Origin: Salinarimonas sp.
Lineage (GTDB): Bacteria; Pseudomonadota; Alphaproteobacteria; Rhizobiales; Beijerinckiaceae
Assembly (NCBI RefSeq): GCF_040111675.1
Contig: NZ_CP157794.1
Coordinates: 3,059,501-3,123,500, forward strand
Length of the DNA stretch: 64,000 bases
Reading direction: 5' to 3'
This document shows, one piece after another, positions 1 to 7,878 of the stretch. Made by a program: the position numbers and the translations under genes. The number at the start of each line of letters is the position of its first letter. Positions within the stretch are counted from its first letter, which is position 1. Under the pieces are notes generated by a model that had not been told where the DNA came from, searched no databases, and saw nothing but the letters and a program-made list of their open reading frames with translations.

Positions 1-246
1 GGGGAAGGCGGGCGCCTGCGTCCGCGCCGCGGCGCGCACGGCTTCGCCCAGTGCGTCGAGCCGCTTCGCCAACGCCTGCGCCACGGCCGCGACGCCGCCG
101 AGCACGAGGCCGCCCGTCGCGAGGGTCGCGCCGGCGATCAGCATCGACCAGCCGCGCTCGAGCAGCAGGAGCTCCCATCCCGCGAAAACCGCCCAGGCGC
201 CGGCCAGGACCATGACGGCGGCGAGGCCGTAGAGAGCTGCGAACAT
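1..246 (-). CDS. Partial membrane protein (N-terminal 82 residues)
   Basis: The reading frame opens with ATG at 246 and stays open to the window edge, so only the N-terminus is present. The translation begins MFAALYGLAAVMVLAGAWAV and shows two hydrophobic stretches (about residues 3-25 and 36-58), followed by an amphipathic Ala/Arg-rich segment. This looks like a two-helix inner-membrane protein with a cytoplasmic helical region. The family is not recognised. It is divergent from the superoxide dismutase gene, with about 260 bases between them. Confidence 0.55.
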   Translation of the reverse strand, partial: MFAALYGLAAVMVLAGAWAVFAGWELLLLERGWSMLIAGATLATGGLVLGGVAAVAQALAKRLDALGEAVRAAARTQAPAFP

Positions 247-507
247 GAACCCACCTTCGATACGCGTGACCGTCGAACGCCGCGCCACGGTAAGGGCTGC
301 CTGCGCCCTTGCCAATCAACCAAGGTTATCTCGACGCCATCCTGCCGCGCATTCGCCGGAGGAAAATTCGCCGAAAAACCCCGCTGACGCGTTTCCTCAC
401 GTGCCGCGGGCCCCCGCGCCCGGTTGCCGCGGCGACGTACGAGGCTTAGTTCTGAGGCGCCGCGCGCACGAGCGCGCTCCGAGATCCCAGGTCAAGGAGG
501 TAACCCC

Positions 508-1104
508 ATGTCTTTCGAGCTCCCCCCGCTGCCCTACGCCTACGACGCGCTCTCTCCCTACATGTCGGCCGAGACGCTGGAATTCCATCACGACAAGCAT
601 CACAACGCCTACGTCACCAAAGGCAACGAGCTGCTCGAGGGCTCCGAGCTCGCCGGCAAGTCCGTCGAGGAGGTCGTCAAGGGCTCCTACGGCACGAACC
701 AGGCGCTGTTCAACAATGCCGGCCAGCACTACAACCACCTGCATTTCTGGCACTGGATGAAGCCCAACGGCGGCGGCCCGATCCCCGGCGCGCTCGAGAA
801 GAAGATCGTCGAGGACCTCGGCGGCGTGGACAAGATGAAGGCCGACTTCACCGCGGCGGGCGTCGGCCAGTTCGGCTCCGGCTGGGCCTGGCTCGCCGTC
901 AAGGACGGCAAGCTCGCCATCATGAAGACGCCCAACGGCGAGAACCCCCTCGTCCACGGCGCCACGCCGATCCTCGGCTGCGACGTGTGGGAGCACTCCT
1001 ACTACATCGACTACCGCAACCGCCGCCCCGACTACCTCAAGGCCTTCCTCGACCACCTGGTGAACTGGGAATACGTCGAGAAGCTCTACAACGAGGCGAT
1101 CTGA
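508..1104 (+). CDS. sodB: Superoxide dismutase, Fe/Mn type
   Basis: This 198-residue cytoplasmic enzyme disproportionates superoxide to oxygen and hydrogen peroxide. The N-terminus MSFELPPLPYAYDALSPYMS and the helix with HHDKHHNAYV are typical of the Fe/Mn family. The metal ligands are visible as the His in FHHDKHH, the His of NHLHFWHWM, and the Asp and His of the C-terminal CDVWEHSYYIDYRNRRPDY block. The length is normal for a complete protein. ATG at 508 is preferred over upstream in-frame starts because AAGGAGGT lies just before it and family homology begins there. The Fe or Mn preference cannot be settled from the sequence. A strong hairpin follows the stop codon, so the gene is probably transcribed alone. 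Confidence 0.96.
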   Translation: MSFELPPLPYAYDALSPYMSAETLEFHHDKHHNAYVTKGNELLEGSELAGKSVEEVVKGSYGTNQALFNNAGQHYNHLHFWHWMKPNGGGPIPGALEKKIVEDLGGVDKMKADFTAAGVGQFGSGWAWLAVKDGKLAIMKTPNGENPLVHGATPILGCDVWEHSYYIDYRNRRPDYLKAFLDHLVNWEYVEKLYNEAI

Positions 1105-1120
1105 GCGGATCGGATCACGG

Positions 1121-1150
1121 ACGGGGCCCCGCGGGGCCCCGTTTTCGTTT
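1121..1150. terminator. Rho-independent terminator between sodB and the AEC transporter gene
   Basis: A perfect GC-rich palindrome (ACGGGGCCCC next to GCGGGGCCCCGT, 1121-1142) is followed by a T-rich run (TTTTCGTTT). It sits between two convergent genes, 16 bases after the sodB stop, and could serve both strands. Confidence 0.8.
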
Positions 1151-1160
1151 CGGGGACGCG

Positions 1161-2111
1161 TCAGGCCGCGTAGACCGCCAGCAGGATCGGAAGCGTGACG
1201 AGCGCGACGAGCAGGGAGGCGATGATCGCCACGGACGTCTCGTCCTCGAAATGCTGATACTTCGAGGCGAACACGAACACGCCCGCCCCGATCGGCTGCG
1301 CGGCCATGATCAGCGCCGCCACGAACCAGGGATCGCTCGTGCTCATGCCGAGCACCCAGACCGCGACGACGAAGGTAACCAGAGGCTGGATGACGATCTT
1401 GATGCCGATGAGGGGCAGGATCGTCGCGATCCGGCGTCTGTCGAGCAGCGCGGAGGCGTCCAGCTGAGCGAGCCCCAGCCCGAGCGCGAACAACGCGGTG
1501 GGACCGGCGGCGGCTCCGAGGAAGTCGGCGAAGAGCGCCAGCGAGCGGGGAAGCTCGACACCGGATACGCTGACGACGACGCCGGCCGCGACGGCGACCG
1601 TGAGGGGATTCGTCAGCGTCGCCTTGAGCGCGCCGCCGATCGCGCCGCCCGCCCCGCCGGGCCCGTCACGGCGTGCGAGCAGATCGTTGATCAGGATGAC
1701 GGTCATGATGACCGGCACGTTGTGCAGGATCGTCGCGATGGCCGCCGGCACCGCCGCCCCCGTCCCCAGCGCCGTGATCAGGATCGGGACGCCCATGTAG
1801 CCGGTGGTTCCGTACGACGCGGCCATGGCGGGAATCGTCGCCCTCGGCATGGCGGCGCCTGCCGCGCGAGCGGCGAGGAGCCCGAGCACGAAGGCGGCGC
1901 CGATCCCGGCGAGCGTCGCCCCCATGAAGCTCCATTGCTGCAGTTCCGCCGGATCGGCCCGCGCCACGGCGACGAACAGCAGCGCCGGCAGCGCCCCGTA
2001 GAGCACGTATTCGTTCAGCAGCCGCGTCCCGGCCTTGTCGACGCCCCGCCAGAGCGCGAACAGATAGCCGGCGAGGATGACTGCGAAAATGGGCGCGACG
2101 ATCTCGATCAT
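1161..2111 (-). CDS. AEC-family transporter (auxin efflux carrier type permease)
   Basis: This 316-residue inner-membrane protein has about ten hydrophobic segments in two halves, starting MIEIVAPIFAVILAGYLFAL. The pattern fits the AEC family, whose bacterial members move organic anions such as malonate or malate. Conserved-looking segments include the GALPALLF region near residue 40 and the AQPIGAGVFVFASKY segment near residue 275. It is the second gene of a probable operon, starting 86 bases after the DRE-TIM metallolyase on the same strand. It may export or import the substrate or product of that enzyme, which is inferred from proximity only. The substrate is unknown. Confidence 0.85.
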   Translation of the reverse strand: MIEIVAPIFAVILAGYLFALWRGVDKAGTRLLNEYVLYGALPALLFVAVARADPAELQQWSFMGATLAGIGAAFVLGLLAARAAGAAMPRATIPAMAASYGTTGYMGVPILITALGTGAAVPAAIATILHNVPVIMTVILINDLLARRDGPGGAGGAIGGALKATLTNPLTVAVAAGVVVSVSGVELPRSLALFADFLGAAAGPTALFALGLGLAQLDASALLDRRRIATILPLIGIKIVIQPLVTFVVAVWVLGMSTSDPWFVAALIMAAQPIGAGVFVFASKYQHFEDETSVAIIASLLVALVTLPILLAVYAA

Positions 2112-2197
2112 CTATCGTTCTCTTTCATTCTCGTGATTCACGCCCCCAAATGCGGACCGGCGGGATGCCCCGCCGATCCGCCGTCCAGAGACGAAGG

Positions 2198-3418
2198 TCA
2201 GAGCGCGAGCTCACGCGCCCGCGCGATGGCGGCCTCCTCGAAGAGCACGTCCTCGTCGTAGAGGGATACGATGTTCGCGATCAGCTCCTCGTAGGCGGTG
2301 CGCTTCGCCGCATAGGTCTCCGCCATCTCGGCCAGCAGGGCGGCGCGAAGCGGCTCGAGCGCATTGGCCTTCTCCTGGGTCGCGATTCCGGCTCTGCGCA
2401 GGATGTCCCGGAGCGTCTCGTCGTGCGTTCCCACGTCGGTCAGGAACTTGCGGGCGCGCCGTTCCGACCCGAGGTAGTCCGGGATGTTCGCCACCCCGAG
2501 GTTCTCCCAGTTGACGATTCGCCCCGAGACGGGCCGGTAGACGTTCGGGACGACGAGGAACGTGTCCTCGGCGGCGTACGCCGTCTCCCGAACGGTCTCG
2601 TGATCGAGCGCGAGGCCGCGGATCGTGATGTTCTTCTCCTCGAATATTCTCAGGAGAACCTCGATCGCGGGCAGGCCCGAACGATTGCCGAAGCCGGCGA
2701 AGCCGCCTTCGATCAGATCGAAGCCGTGATAGATCGAGGTGAGGGCGTTCTGCAGGCCGAGGCCCTTGTCGTCGTGCGCATGGACGCAGAAGCTCAGGTC
2801 GGGATACGCGTGAACCAGGTTGGCGGCGAGCACCGCCATCGTCTCCGGGTAGCAGACCCCGAGCGAATCGTTGATCCGGACGGTGCGGATCCCGATCGCC
2901 ACCGACCGGTCGATCTGGTCGACGATCCTCGCGTAGGCCTTCTCGTCGACGCCCGACGAGAAATTGTTCAGAAGGCTCACGCGGAAGTGCCGGAAGCCGA
3001 TCGATCGGAACTTCTCGCAGGCACGCTCGAACAGGCGCTCCTCGGACCGGTGATCCACCATGCCGAAGCTGATGCATACCCGGTCCTTGAGGTGATCGGG
3101 GAAGCGCGTGAAACGCTCGTACAGCGGCTCCCAGCAATTGAGCAGCAGGATGAACGCCAGCTGGACGCCGTCGGCGTCGCCGTCCCGTTCCAGGTCGGCG
3201 AGGATCTCGGCCATCAGGTCCGGGTCCGTAGGGGCGGAGCCGAAGACCACGTCGCGCACGCCGGTGGCGACGATCCGCTTCGTCAGGGCCGCCTTTCGGT
3301 CGGCGGGAACCGCGAAGGGGCAGCGCTCGGCCCCTTCGCGCATGGTCTCGTCGAGGAGACCCGTCAACTCGAAATTCTCGTAACGCGGCACGTGGCCTTT
3401 GGGAAATGTCAGGTTCAT
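2198..3418 (-). CDS. DRE-TIM metallolyase (isopropylmalate/homocitrate synthase-like aldolase family)
   Basis: This 406-residue protein has the TIM-barrel fold of the HMG-CoA lyase/isopropylmalate synthase superfamily, which forms or cleaves C-C bonds on 2-oxo acids with a divalent metal. The first-strand motif is degenerate: LLDETMREGAE near residues 19-29 replaces the usual RDG or RDxxQ pattern. The metal-site motif HAHDDKGLGLQNAL in the middle keeps the HxH and the following Asp and Asn. RINDSLGVCYPE also matches the family. The N-terminal MNLTFPKGHVPRYENFELTG is not typical of leuA or cimA. ATG at 3418 is chosen because the 18 upstream codons look non-conserved. The reaction is unknown. 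It is followed by an AEC permease, suggesting a dedicated organic-acid pathway. Confidence 0.75.
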   Translation of the reverse strand: MNLTFPKGHVPRYENFELTGLLDETMREGAERCPFAVPADRKAALTKRIVATGVRDVVFGSAPTDPDLMAEILADLERDGDADGVQLAFILLLNCWEPLYERFTRFPDHLKDRVCISFGMVDHRSEERLFERACEKFRSIGFRHFRVSLLNNFSSGVDEKAYARIVDQIDRSVAIGIRTVRINDSLGVCYPETMAVLAANLVHAYPDLSFCVHAHDDKGLGLQNALTSIYHGFDLIEGGFAGFGNRSGLPAIEVLLRIFEEKNITIRGLALDHETVRETAYAAEDTFLVVPNVYRPVSGRIVNWENLGVANIPDYLGSERRARKFLTDVGTHDETLRDILRRAGIATQEKANALEPLRAALLAEMAETYAAKRTAYEELIANIVSLYDEDVLFEEAAIARARELAL

Positions 3419-3709
3419 CGTGCGGCTCTCTGTTGGAGTGATGGTGCGGCGCACAATCAGGCATTTACGCAATCACGAGTCAATAAGCATGCCCGCACGT
3501 TGTATAGACACCATCAGCCAACTCCGGCAGCAGTTGCACGATTCATATTCATACTCCTTTGATTGCTTTCTGTCCAGGCACAGCAGCGCGACGGCCGGTT
3601 CGCCGCGCGGGAGAGCGCCGAGGATGATGCACTGCAGCGAGAATGAACCTCACGGGCCCTCTCCCCGACGAAACCACCGCACCCGTTCGCCGGCAGAGGA
3701 GAGCCCGCC
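3419..3709. other. Intergenic region upstream of the metallolyase operon and the first DUF3137 gene
   Basis: This 291-base gap separates divergent genes. It is AT-richer than its surroundings around 3450-3560. On the minus strand a TTGACT hexamer lies at about 3477-3482, some 60 bases upstream of the metallolyase start, and could be a -35 element; no good -10 is seen. No convincing gene is present. Confidence 0.4.
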
Positions 3710-4702
3710 ATGATCCCGCGCTTCACCGAGACCGCCCCCTGGGAAGCCGGCTTTTCCGCGATCTACGACGCCGAGATCGCGCCCGAGCTCGGCGAGGTCG
3801 AGGCCGAACGGCAGGCGTTGCGGCGGACGCGCAACCGTCGCATCGCCGCGAGCGTCGCGATCGGGCTCGCCGCGTTCGTCTTCGCCGTCGCCGCGATCCC
3901 GCCCGGGGACGGGCGCGTCATCGCCTTCGGCTTCGTGCCGGCCCTCACCGCCTTCGCCATCGTCGCGAGCCATTTCCTGGGCCAGGCGGCCTATTCCGAC
4001 CGGCTGAGAAACCTCGTCATGCCGCGCGCCGCCCGGCTCTACGGCCTCGCCTACGACCGCGAGGCGAAGGGCGCGCCGGACGTCGAGCCCTTCGAGCGGC
4101 TCGGCCTCCTGCCGAAGGGCGAGCTCACCCTCAGCGACAGCGTCGCCGGACGCCACCGCGATCTCGACGTCGCGCTCGTGGAGGCGCGGGTTCGGCGGCG
4201 CGGCGGCAAGGGCAAGAGGGTCCTGTTCCGCGGGTTGCTGCTGCGCGTCTCCACCGAGACGCCCGCGCCGACGCCGATCGTGATCGCGCCGGAGCACGGC
4301 GGGCCGCTGAACGCGCTCGCCGCCGCCTTCGGGCGCTATGGCGGCGGCGGCCTCCGGCGCGTCGAGACAGGCCTGCCGACGTTCGAGCGCCTGTTCGAGC
4401 TGCGCGCCGGCGATCCCGACGCGGCCCGCGCCTGGCTGCCGGCCTCGCTCCTGCACGGCCTCGTCGCGCTGGCGGCGGAGGAGGCGCGCTGGAAGGGAGA
4501 GCCCGCCGTCACCGCGGCCTTCCAGGGCGAGGCGTTCTATCTCGCCATCCGCCGCAACGCGCCGTTCCTGGAGCCCGGCGCGCTGGGCGAGAGCGTCTCC
4601 GGGCTCGAGCCGCACCTCCACGCGCTCCTCGCCGACCTCAGCCTACCGCAGCGCCTCGTCGACCGGCTGGTCGGCGCGAGCGCCGATGTCGACGCCGCGT
4701 GA
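3710..4702 (+). CDS. DUF3137 membrane protein, first tandem copy
   Basis: This 330-residue protein starts MIPRFTETAPWEAGFSAIYD. An N-terminal amphipathic helix is followed by two hydrophobic segments (about residues 44-62 and 70-88), and then a long soluble domain rich in beta-type segments. This matches DUF3137 proteins, whose function is not established. ATG at 3710 has GAGGAG upstream. It is followed after 51 bases by a paralogue of identical length (330 residues), so the pair probably arose by tandem duplication. The N-termini are similar (FTETAPWEAGF against FTEQHPWEEGF), as are the C-terminal ends, while the middles have diverged. Confidence 0.7.
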   Translation: MIPRFTETAPWEAGFSAIYDAEIAPELGEVEAERQALRRTRNRRIAASVAIGLAAFVFAVAAIPPGDGRVIAFGFVPALTAFAIVASHFLGQAAYSDRLRNLVMPRAARLYGLAYDREAKGAPDVEPFERLGLLPKGELTLSDSVAGRHRDLDVALVEARVRRRGGKGKRVLFRGLLLRVSTETPAPTPIVIAPEHGGPLNALAAAFGRYGGGGLRRVETGLPTFERLFELRAGDPDAARAWLPASLLHGLVALAAEEARWKGEPAVTAAFQGEAFYLAIRRNAPFLEPGALGESVSGLEPHLHALLADLSLPQRLVDRLVGASADVDAA

Positions 4703-4753
4703 CCGGCGCGTGCGAATCGCGCAGCCTGATCGCGAGACCGAGGGAGCAGAGCC

Positions 4754-5746
4754 GTGACGCCGACCTTCACCGAGCAGCACCCCTGGGAGGAGGGCTTCGC
4801 CGAGGTCTTCGCCCGCGAGATCGTCCCGCGGCTCGGGCCGCTGGAGAAGAAGCGCCGCGCGATCCTCGCCAAGCGCAAGAACCGGCTCCGCGTCGTCGGC
4901 GGCGTCACGGTCGTTGCGCTCGCCGCGGCCTGGCTGTTCGCGCCCGGGTGGGAGATCGCCGCGGTGATCTCGGCCTTCGTCGCCTTCGGCGCCCTGGCGG
5001 CGACGATCCTCGTGTTCAGCTTCGGGCAGGACGCGTTCTCCGAGCGGGTGACGGCCGAGATCATGCCGCGCGTCGCCGATTTTCTCGGCATGCGCTTCGA
5101 TCCGAAGGCCGCCGAGCGGCCGGACATCGGCGCCTTCCGGGACGCCGGCCTCGTCTCCCAGTACGAGCGCGCCGGGTTCTCGGACGGGCTCGCCGGCCAT
5201 TATCGCGGCGTCGACTTCACCGCCTGCGAGGCGAGCCTCTCCAAGACCGAGCGCGACACCGACAGCAAAGGCAGGAGCCGCACGAAGCGGGTGACCGTCT
5301 TTTCCGGCGTGATCGCCACCTTCTCCGTGCCGCGCCCGGCGCCGGGGGTGATCGTCATCCGCCGCGACGTGGGGCGGGTGCTCAACGCCGTGTTCGGGTT
5401 CTTCGACAGCCGGTTCAAGGGGCTCGAGAAGGTCGAGATCCCCCATGCCGGCTTCGAGGAGGCCTTCGAGGTGCGCGCCGAGAACCCGCAGGCCGCGCGC
5501 GACTTCGTCACCGGTCCCTTCCTCGACGCCCTGCTCGCGCTCTCGCAGGGCGAGGGCGAAGCGCAGCCGCGTCCCGTCGGCGGCGCCTTCGTCGGCGATC
5601 GATTCCACCTGACCGTCTCCGGCCTCTCGCTCGCCTCCGTCGGCCCGGTCTCGGAAAGCCTCGACGCCATCGAGCCGCGCCTGCACGCGACGCTCGCCGA
5701 CATGCGCTTTCCGCTGCGCGTGATCGATCGGTTCTATGGCGAGTGA
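4754..5746 (+). CDS. DUF3137 membrane protein, second tandem copy
   Basis: This 330-residue paralogue of the preceding gene has the same plan: an N-terminal FTEQHPWEEGFAEVF motif, a basic stretch, two membrane segments around residues 48-87, and a soluble C-terminal domain. It starts at GTG 4754 with AGGGAG upstream. The soluble domain contains the phrase SKGRSRTKRVTVFSGVIATF, typical of DUF3137. Function is unknown. With its neighbour it could form a hetero-oligomer, but this is inference from tandem arrangement only. Confidence 0.7.
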   Translation: MTPTFTEQHPWEEGFAEVFAREIVPRLGPLEKKRRAILAKRKNRLRVVGGVTVVALAAAWLFAPGWEIAAVISAFVAFGALAATILVFSFGQDAFSERVTAEIMPRVADFLGMRFDPKAAERPDIGAFRDAGLVSQYERAGFSDGLAGHYRGVDFTACEASLSKTERDTDSKGRSRTKRVTVFSGVIATFSVPRPAPGVIVIRRDVGRVLNAVFGFFDSRFKGLEKVEIPHAGFEEAFEVRAENPQAARDFVTGPFLDALLALSQGEGEAQPRPVGGAFVGDRFHLTVSGLSLASVGPVSESLDAIEPRLHATLADMRFPLRVIDRFYGE

Positions 5747-5869
5747 CGGCGAGCCGTGCTTCGCCGGCGGAACGGGAAGCGACAGGGGCCGTGCCTGCTC
5801 ACCCGCGTTGACGCGCGCCGCCACTTGCCCTAACCGCGGCGCAGACCTCAACGCCCAGGAGAGGAGCGC

Positions 5870-6034
5870 ATGACCAAGGCCCAGATCGCCGCGATCATCG
5901 AGAACATCGTCAAGCAGCAGCTGGACGATTGCCAAACCGCGATCAAGGCCGGCCAGCGCACCATCGCCCTGAACGAGCTGGCGGACGCGGTGGCGCAGCT
6001 CAAGCAGCTGGCCAAGATCGTCAAGAAGAGCTGA
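5870..6034 (+). CDS. Small helical protein, 54 residues
   Basis: A short ORF starts at ATG 5870 with a strong AGGAGAGGAG ribosome-binding site. It encodes a 54-residue, almost fully helical, charged protein beginning MTKAQIAAIIENIVKQQLDD and ending in KIVKKS. Codon usage is the same as in neighbouring genes (GC at third positions), which supports real coding. The heptad-like spacing of Ile, Leu and Val suggests a coiled coil. The family is not recognised. Confidence 0.55.
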   Translation: MTKAQIAAIIENIVKQQLDDCQTAIKAGQRTIALNELADAVAQLKQLAKIVKKS

Positions 6035-6077
6035 CCCACCGACCAGCGCGCGGCGCCGCACGACGGCATGCGTCGCT

Positions 6078-6097
6078 ATTTCGGTTTTCCTAGAAAT
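6078..6097. promoter_or_regulatory. Operator-like inverted repeat upstream of the ArsR-family gene
   Basis: The motif ATTTC-N10-GAAAT has perfect 5-base arms and sits about 40 bases upstream of the regulator start. A second site with the same half-site and the same 10-base spacing lies before the next gene at 6492-6511. A TTGACA hexamer follows immediately (6102-6107). The likely ligand is the ArsR-family protein encoded next to it (inference). Confidence 0.55.
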
Positions 6098-6136
6098 ACC
6101 GTTGACAACGATCCCGCCCCGCGCCACCCTGCCGCC

Positions 6137-6472
6137 ATGGACACCACGATCGTCATCGCCAAGCGCCTCGAGGCGCTCGGCAACCCCACGCGGCTCGCCA
6201 TCTACCGCGCCCTGGTGCGCGCCGGCGAGGCCGGGCTCGCGGTCGGCGCGCTGCAGGAGCGCGTCGGCGTGCCGGCCTCGACGCTCTCGCATCACCTGCG
6301 CACGCTCGTCGGCGTCGCGCTGGTGACGCAGGAGCGCCAGGGCACGAGCCTGATCTGCCGGGCGAACTACCCCGTGATGAACGGGCTCGTCGCCTTCCTG
6401 TCGGAGGAGTGCTGCGTCGATTCGAGCTGCGCGCCCCGCCCCGTCCGGAGCGCGCGCGAGGAGGCGGTGTAG
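6137..6472 (+). CDS. ArsR-family metalloregulator
   Basis: This 111-residue winged-helix repressor begins MDTTIVIAKRLEALGNPTRL, the standard ArsR/SmtB N-terminus. The recognition helix is VPASTLSHHLRTL at about residues 46-58. Cys residues at 74, 92, 93 and 98, with a C-terminal CCVDSSC motif, could form a thiolate site for As(III) or Sb(III), as in ArsR variants with C-terminal Cys pairs. ATG at 6137 is preferred over an upstream ATG at 6068, because the operator-like repeat lies between the two and family homology starts here. It leads a three-gene operon with a flavoprotein and an MFS exporter. It probably represses its own operon and dissociates on metalloid binding. Confidence 0.85.
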   Translation: MDTTIVIAKRLEALGNPTRLAIYRALVRAGEAGLAVGALQERVGVPASTLSHHLRTLVGVALVTQERQGTSLICRANYPVMNGLVAFLSEECCVDSSCAPRPVRSAREEAV

Positions 6473-6491
6473 CGCTTTTTCGCGCTCCCCT

Positions 6492-6511
6492 ATTTCCAAA
6501 TTTCTGGAACT
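6492..6511. promoter_or_regulatory. Second operator-like inverted repeat, upstream of the flavoprotein gene
   Basis: ATTTC-N10-GAACT repeats the half-site and spacing of the site at 6078-6097. It also contains the inner perfect arms TTCCA and TGGAA. It lies 24 bases before the start of the flavoprotein gene, suggesting that this gene has its own ArsR-controlled promoter. Confidence 0.5.
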
Positions 6512-6534
6512 ATCGTCCACCGTAGGAGCCCCTC

Positions 6535-7878
6535 ATGCCCGCGCCGTCCAGTCCCGCTCTCGTCGATCTCCCCGTCGCCATCCTCGGCGCCGGCCCCGTC
6601 GGCCTCGCCGCAGCGGCGCATTGCGCCGAGCGCGGGCTGCCCTTCGTCGTCCTCGAGGCCGGCGCCGCGGTCGGCGCCCATGCCCGGGACTGGGGGCACG
6701 TGCGCCTGTTCTCGCCCTGGCGCTACGACGTCGATCCGGCCGCGGCGCGCCTGCTCGCGCGCGCCGGCTGGACGCCGCCGGAGCCCGACGCCCTGCCCAC
6801 CGGCGCCGAGCTCGCCGAGCGCTACCTGGAGCTGCTGGCTCAGGCGCTCGCCGCCCACGGACGCGTCGAGACCGGCGCGCGGGCCGTCGCGATCAGTCGC
6901 GCCGGCCGGGACAAGGTGAAGAGCCCCGGGCGCGCCGGGACGCCGTTCCTCGTCGACGTCGTCCATGCGGACGGCCGGCGCAGCCGACTCGCCGCCCGGG
7001 CCGTGATCGACGCCACCGGCACCTGGGCGACGCCGAACCCGCTCGGCGGCGCGGGCGTGCCCGCGCTCGGCGAGGCGGAGGCGGCCTCGCGCATCGCCAC
7101 CCGCATTCCGGACGTCCTCGGCCGCGAGCGCGCGCCCTACGCCGGCGCGCGCACGCTCGTCGTCGGCGCGGGCCACTCGGCGGCTAACGCCGTCATCGAC
7201 CTCGCCCGCCTCGCGGAGGAGACGGGCGAAGGCGCGGTCGTCTGGGCCGTGCGCGGCGCGCGGCCGATCCGCGCCTTCGGCGGCGGCGAGGAGGACGAGC
7301 TCCCGGCCCGCGGCGCCCTCGGCGCCCGGCTGCAGGCGCTCGTCGCCGGCGGCGGGGTGCGGCTCGAGACCGGCTTCGTCGCGGCCGCGATCTCGGAAGA
7401 CGCGGACGGCGCGCTCGTCGTCGCCGACGGGGCGGGCCGCACGGTCGGCCCGGTCGACCGGATCGTCGCCCTCACCGGCCAGCGGCCGGATCTCGGCCTC
7501 GCGCGCGAGCTGCGCATCGACGTCGACCCGGTGCTCGAATGCGCCCGCCCGCTCGCCGCGGAGATCGACCCGAACCTGCACGCCTGCGGCAGCGTCGCCC
7601 CGCACGGCCACGCCGCCCTCGCCCACCCGGAGCCCGGCTTCTTCATCGTCGGGGCGAAGAGCTACGGCCGCGCGCCGACCTTCCTGATGATGACCGGCTA
7701 CGAGCAGGTTCGCTCGGTGGTCGCCGCCCTCGCCGGCGCGTGGGCGGAGGCGGACCGGGTCTCGCTGGTGCTGCCGCAGACCGGCGTGTGCACGAGCGAT
7801 CTCGACGTCGGCTGCTGCGCTCCCGCCGCAGCCCCGGCGAGGACGCCCGCCCGCTCCTGCTGCGGAGCCGCCGCTTGA
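6535..7878 (+). CDS. FAD/NAD(P)-binding oxidoreductase with Cys-rich tail (CzcO/ArsO-like)
   Basis: This 447-residue flavoprotein resembles the flavin monooxygenase-like family COG2072. The N-terminal FAD Rossmann motif GAGPVG is at residues 18-23, and a second dinucleotide motif (VVGAGHSAANAV) is near residue 208. The C-terminal 29 residues carry five Cys (419, 427, 428, 442, 443) including two CC pairs, an unusual extension that could bind a soft metal or metalloid. Relatives occur in arsenic operons (ArsO-type), but the reaction is unclear. The gene sits between an ArsR-type regulator and an MFS exporter, and its stop overlaps the next start (TTGA). Involvement in redox change of an arsenical or similar toxicant is inferred from context. 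Confidence 0.78.
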   Translation: MPAPSSPALVDLPVAILGAGPVGLAAAAHCAERGLPFVVLEAGAAVGAHARDWGHVRLFSPWRYDVDPAAARLLARAGWTPPEPDALPTGAELAERYLELLAQALAAHGRVETGARAVAISRAGRDKVKSPGRAGTPFLVDVVHADGRRSRLAARAVIDATGTWATPNPLGGAGVPALGEAEAASRIATRIPDVLGRERAPYAGARTLVVGAGHSAANAVIDLARLAEETGEGAVVWAVRGARPIRAFGGGEEDELPARGALGARLQALVAGGGVRLETGFVAAAISEDADGALVVADGAGRTVGPVDRIVALTGQRPDLGLARELRIDVDPVLECARPLAAEIDPNLHACGSVAPHGHAALAHPEPGFFIVGAKSYGRAPTFLMMTGYEQVRSVVAALAGAWAEADRVSLVLPQTGVCTSDLDVGCCAPAAAPARTPARSCCGAAA

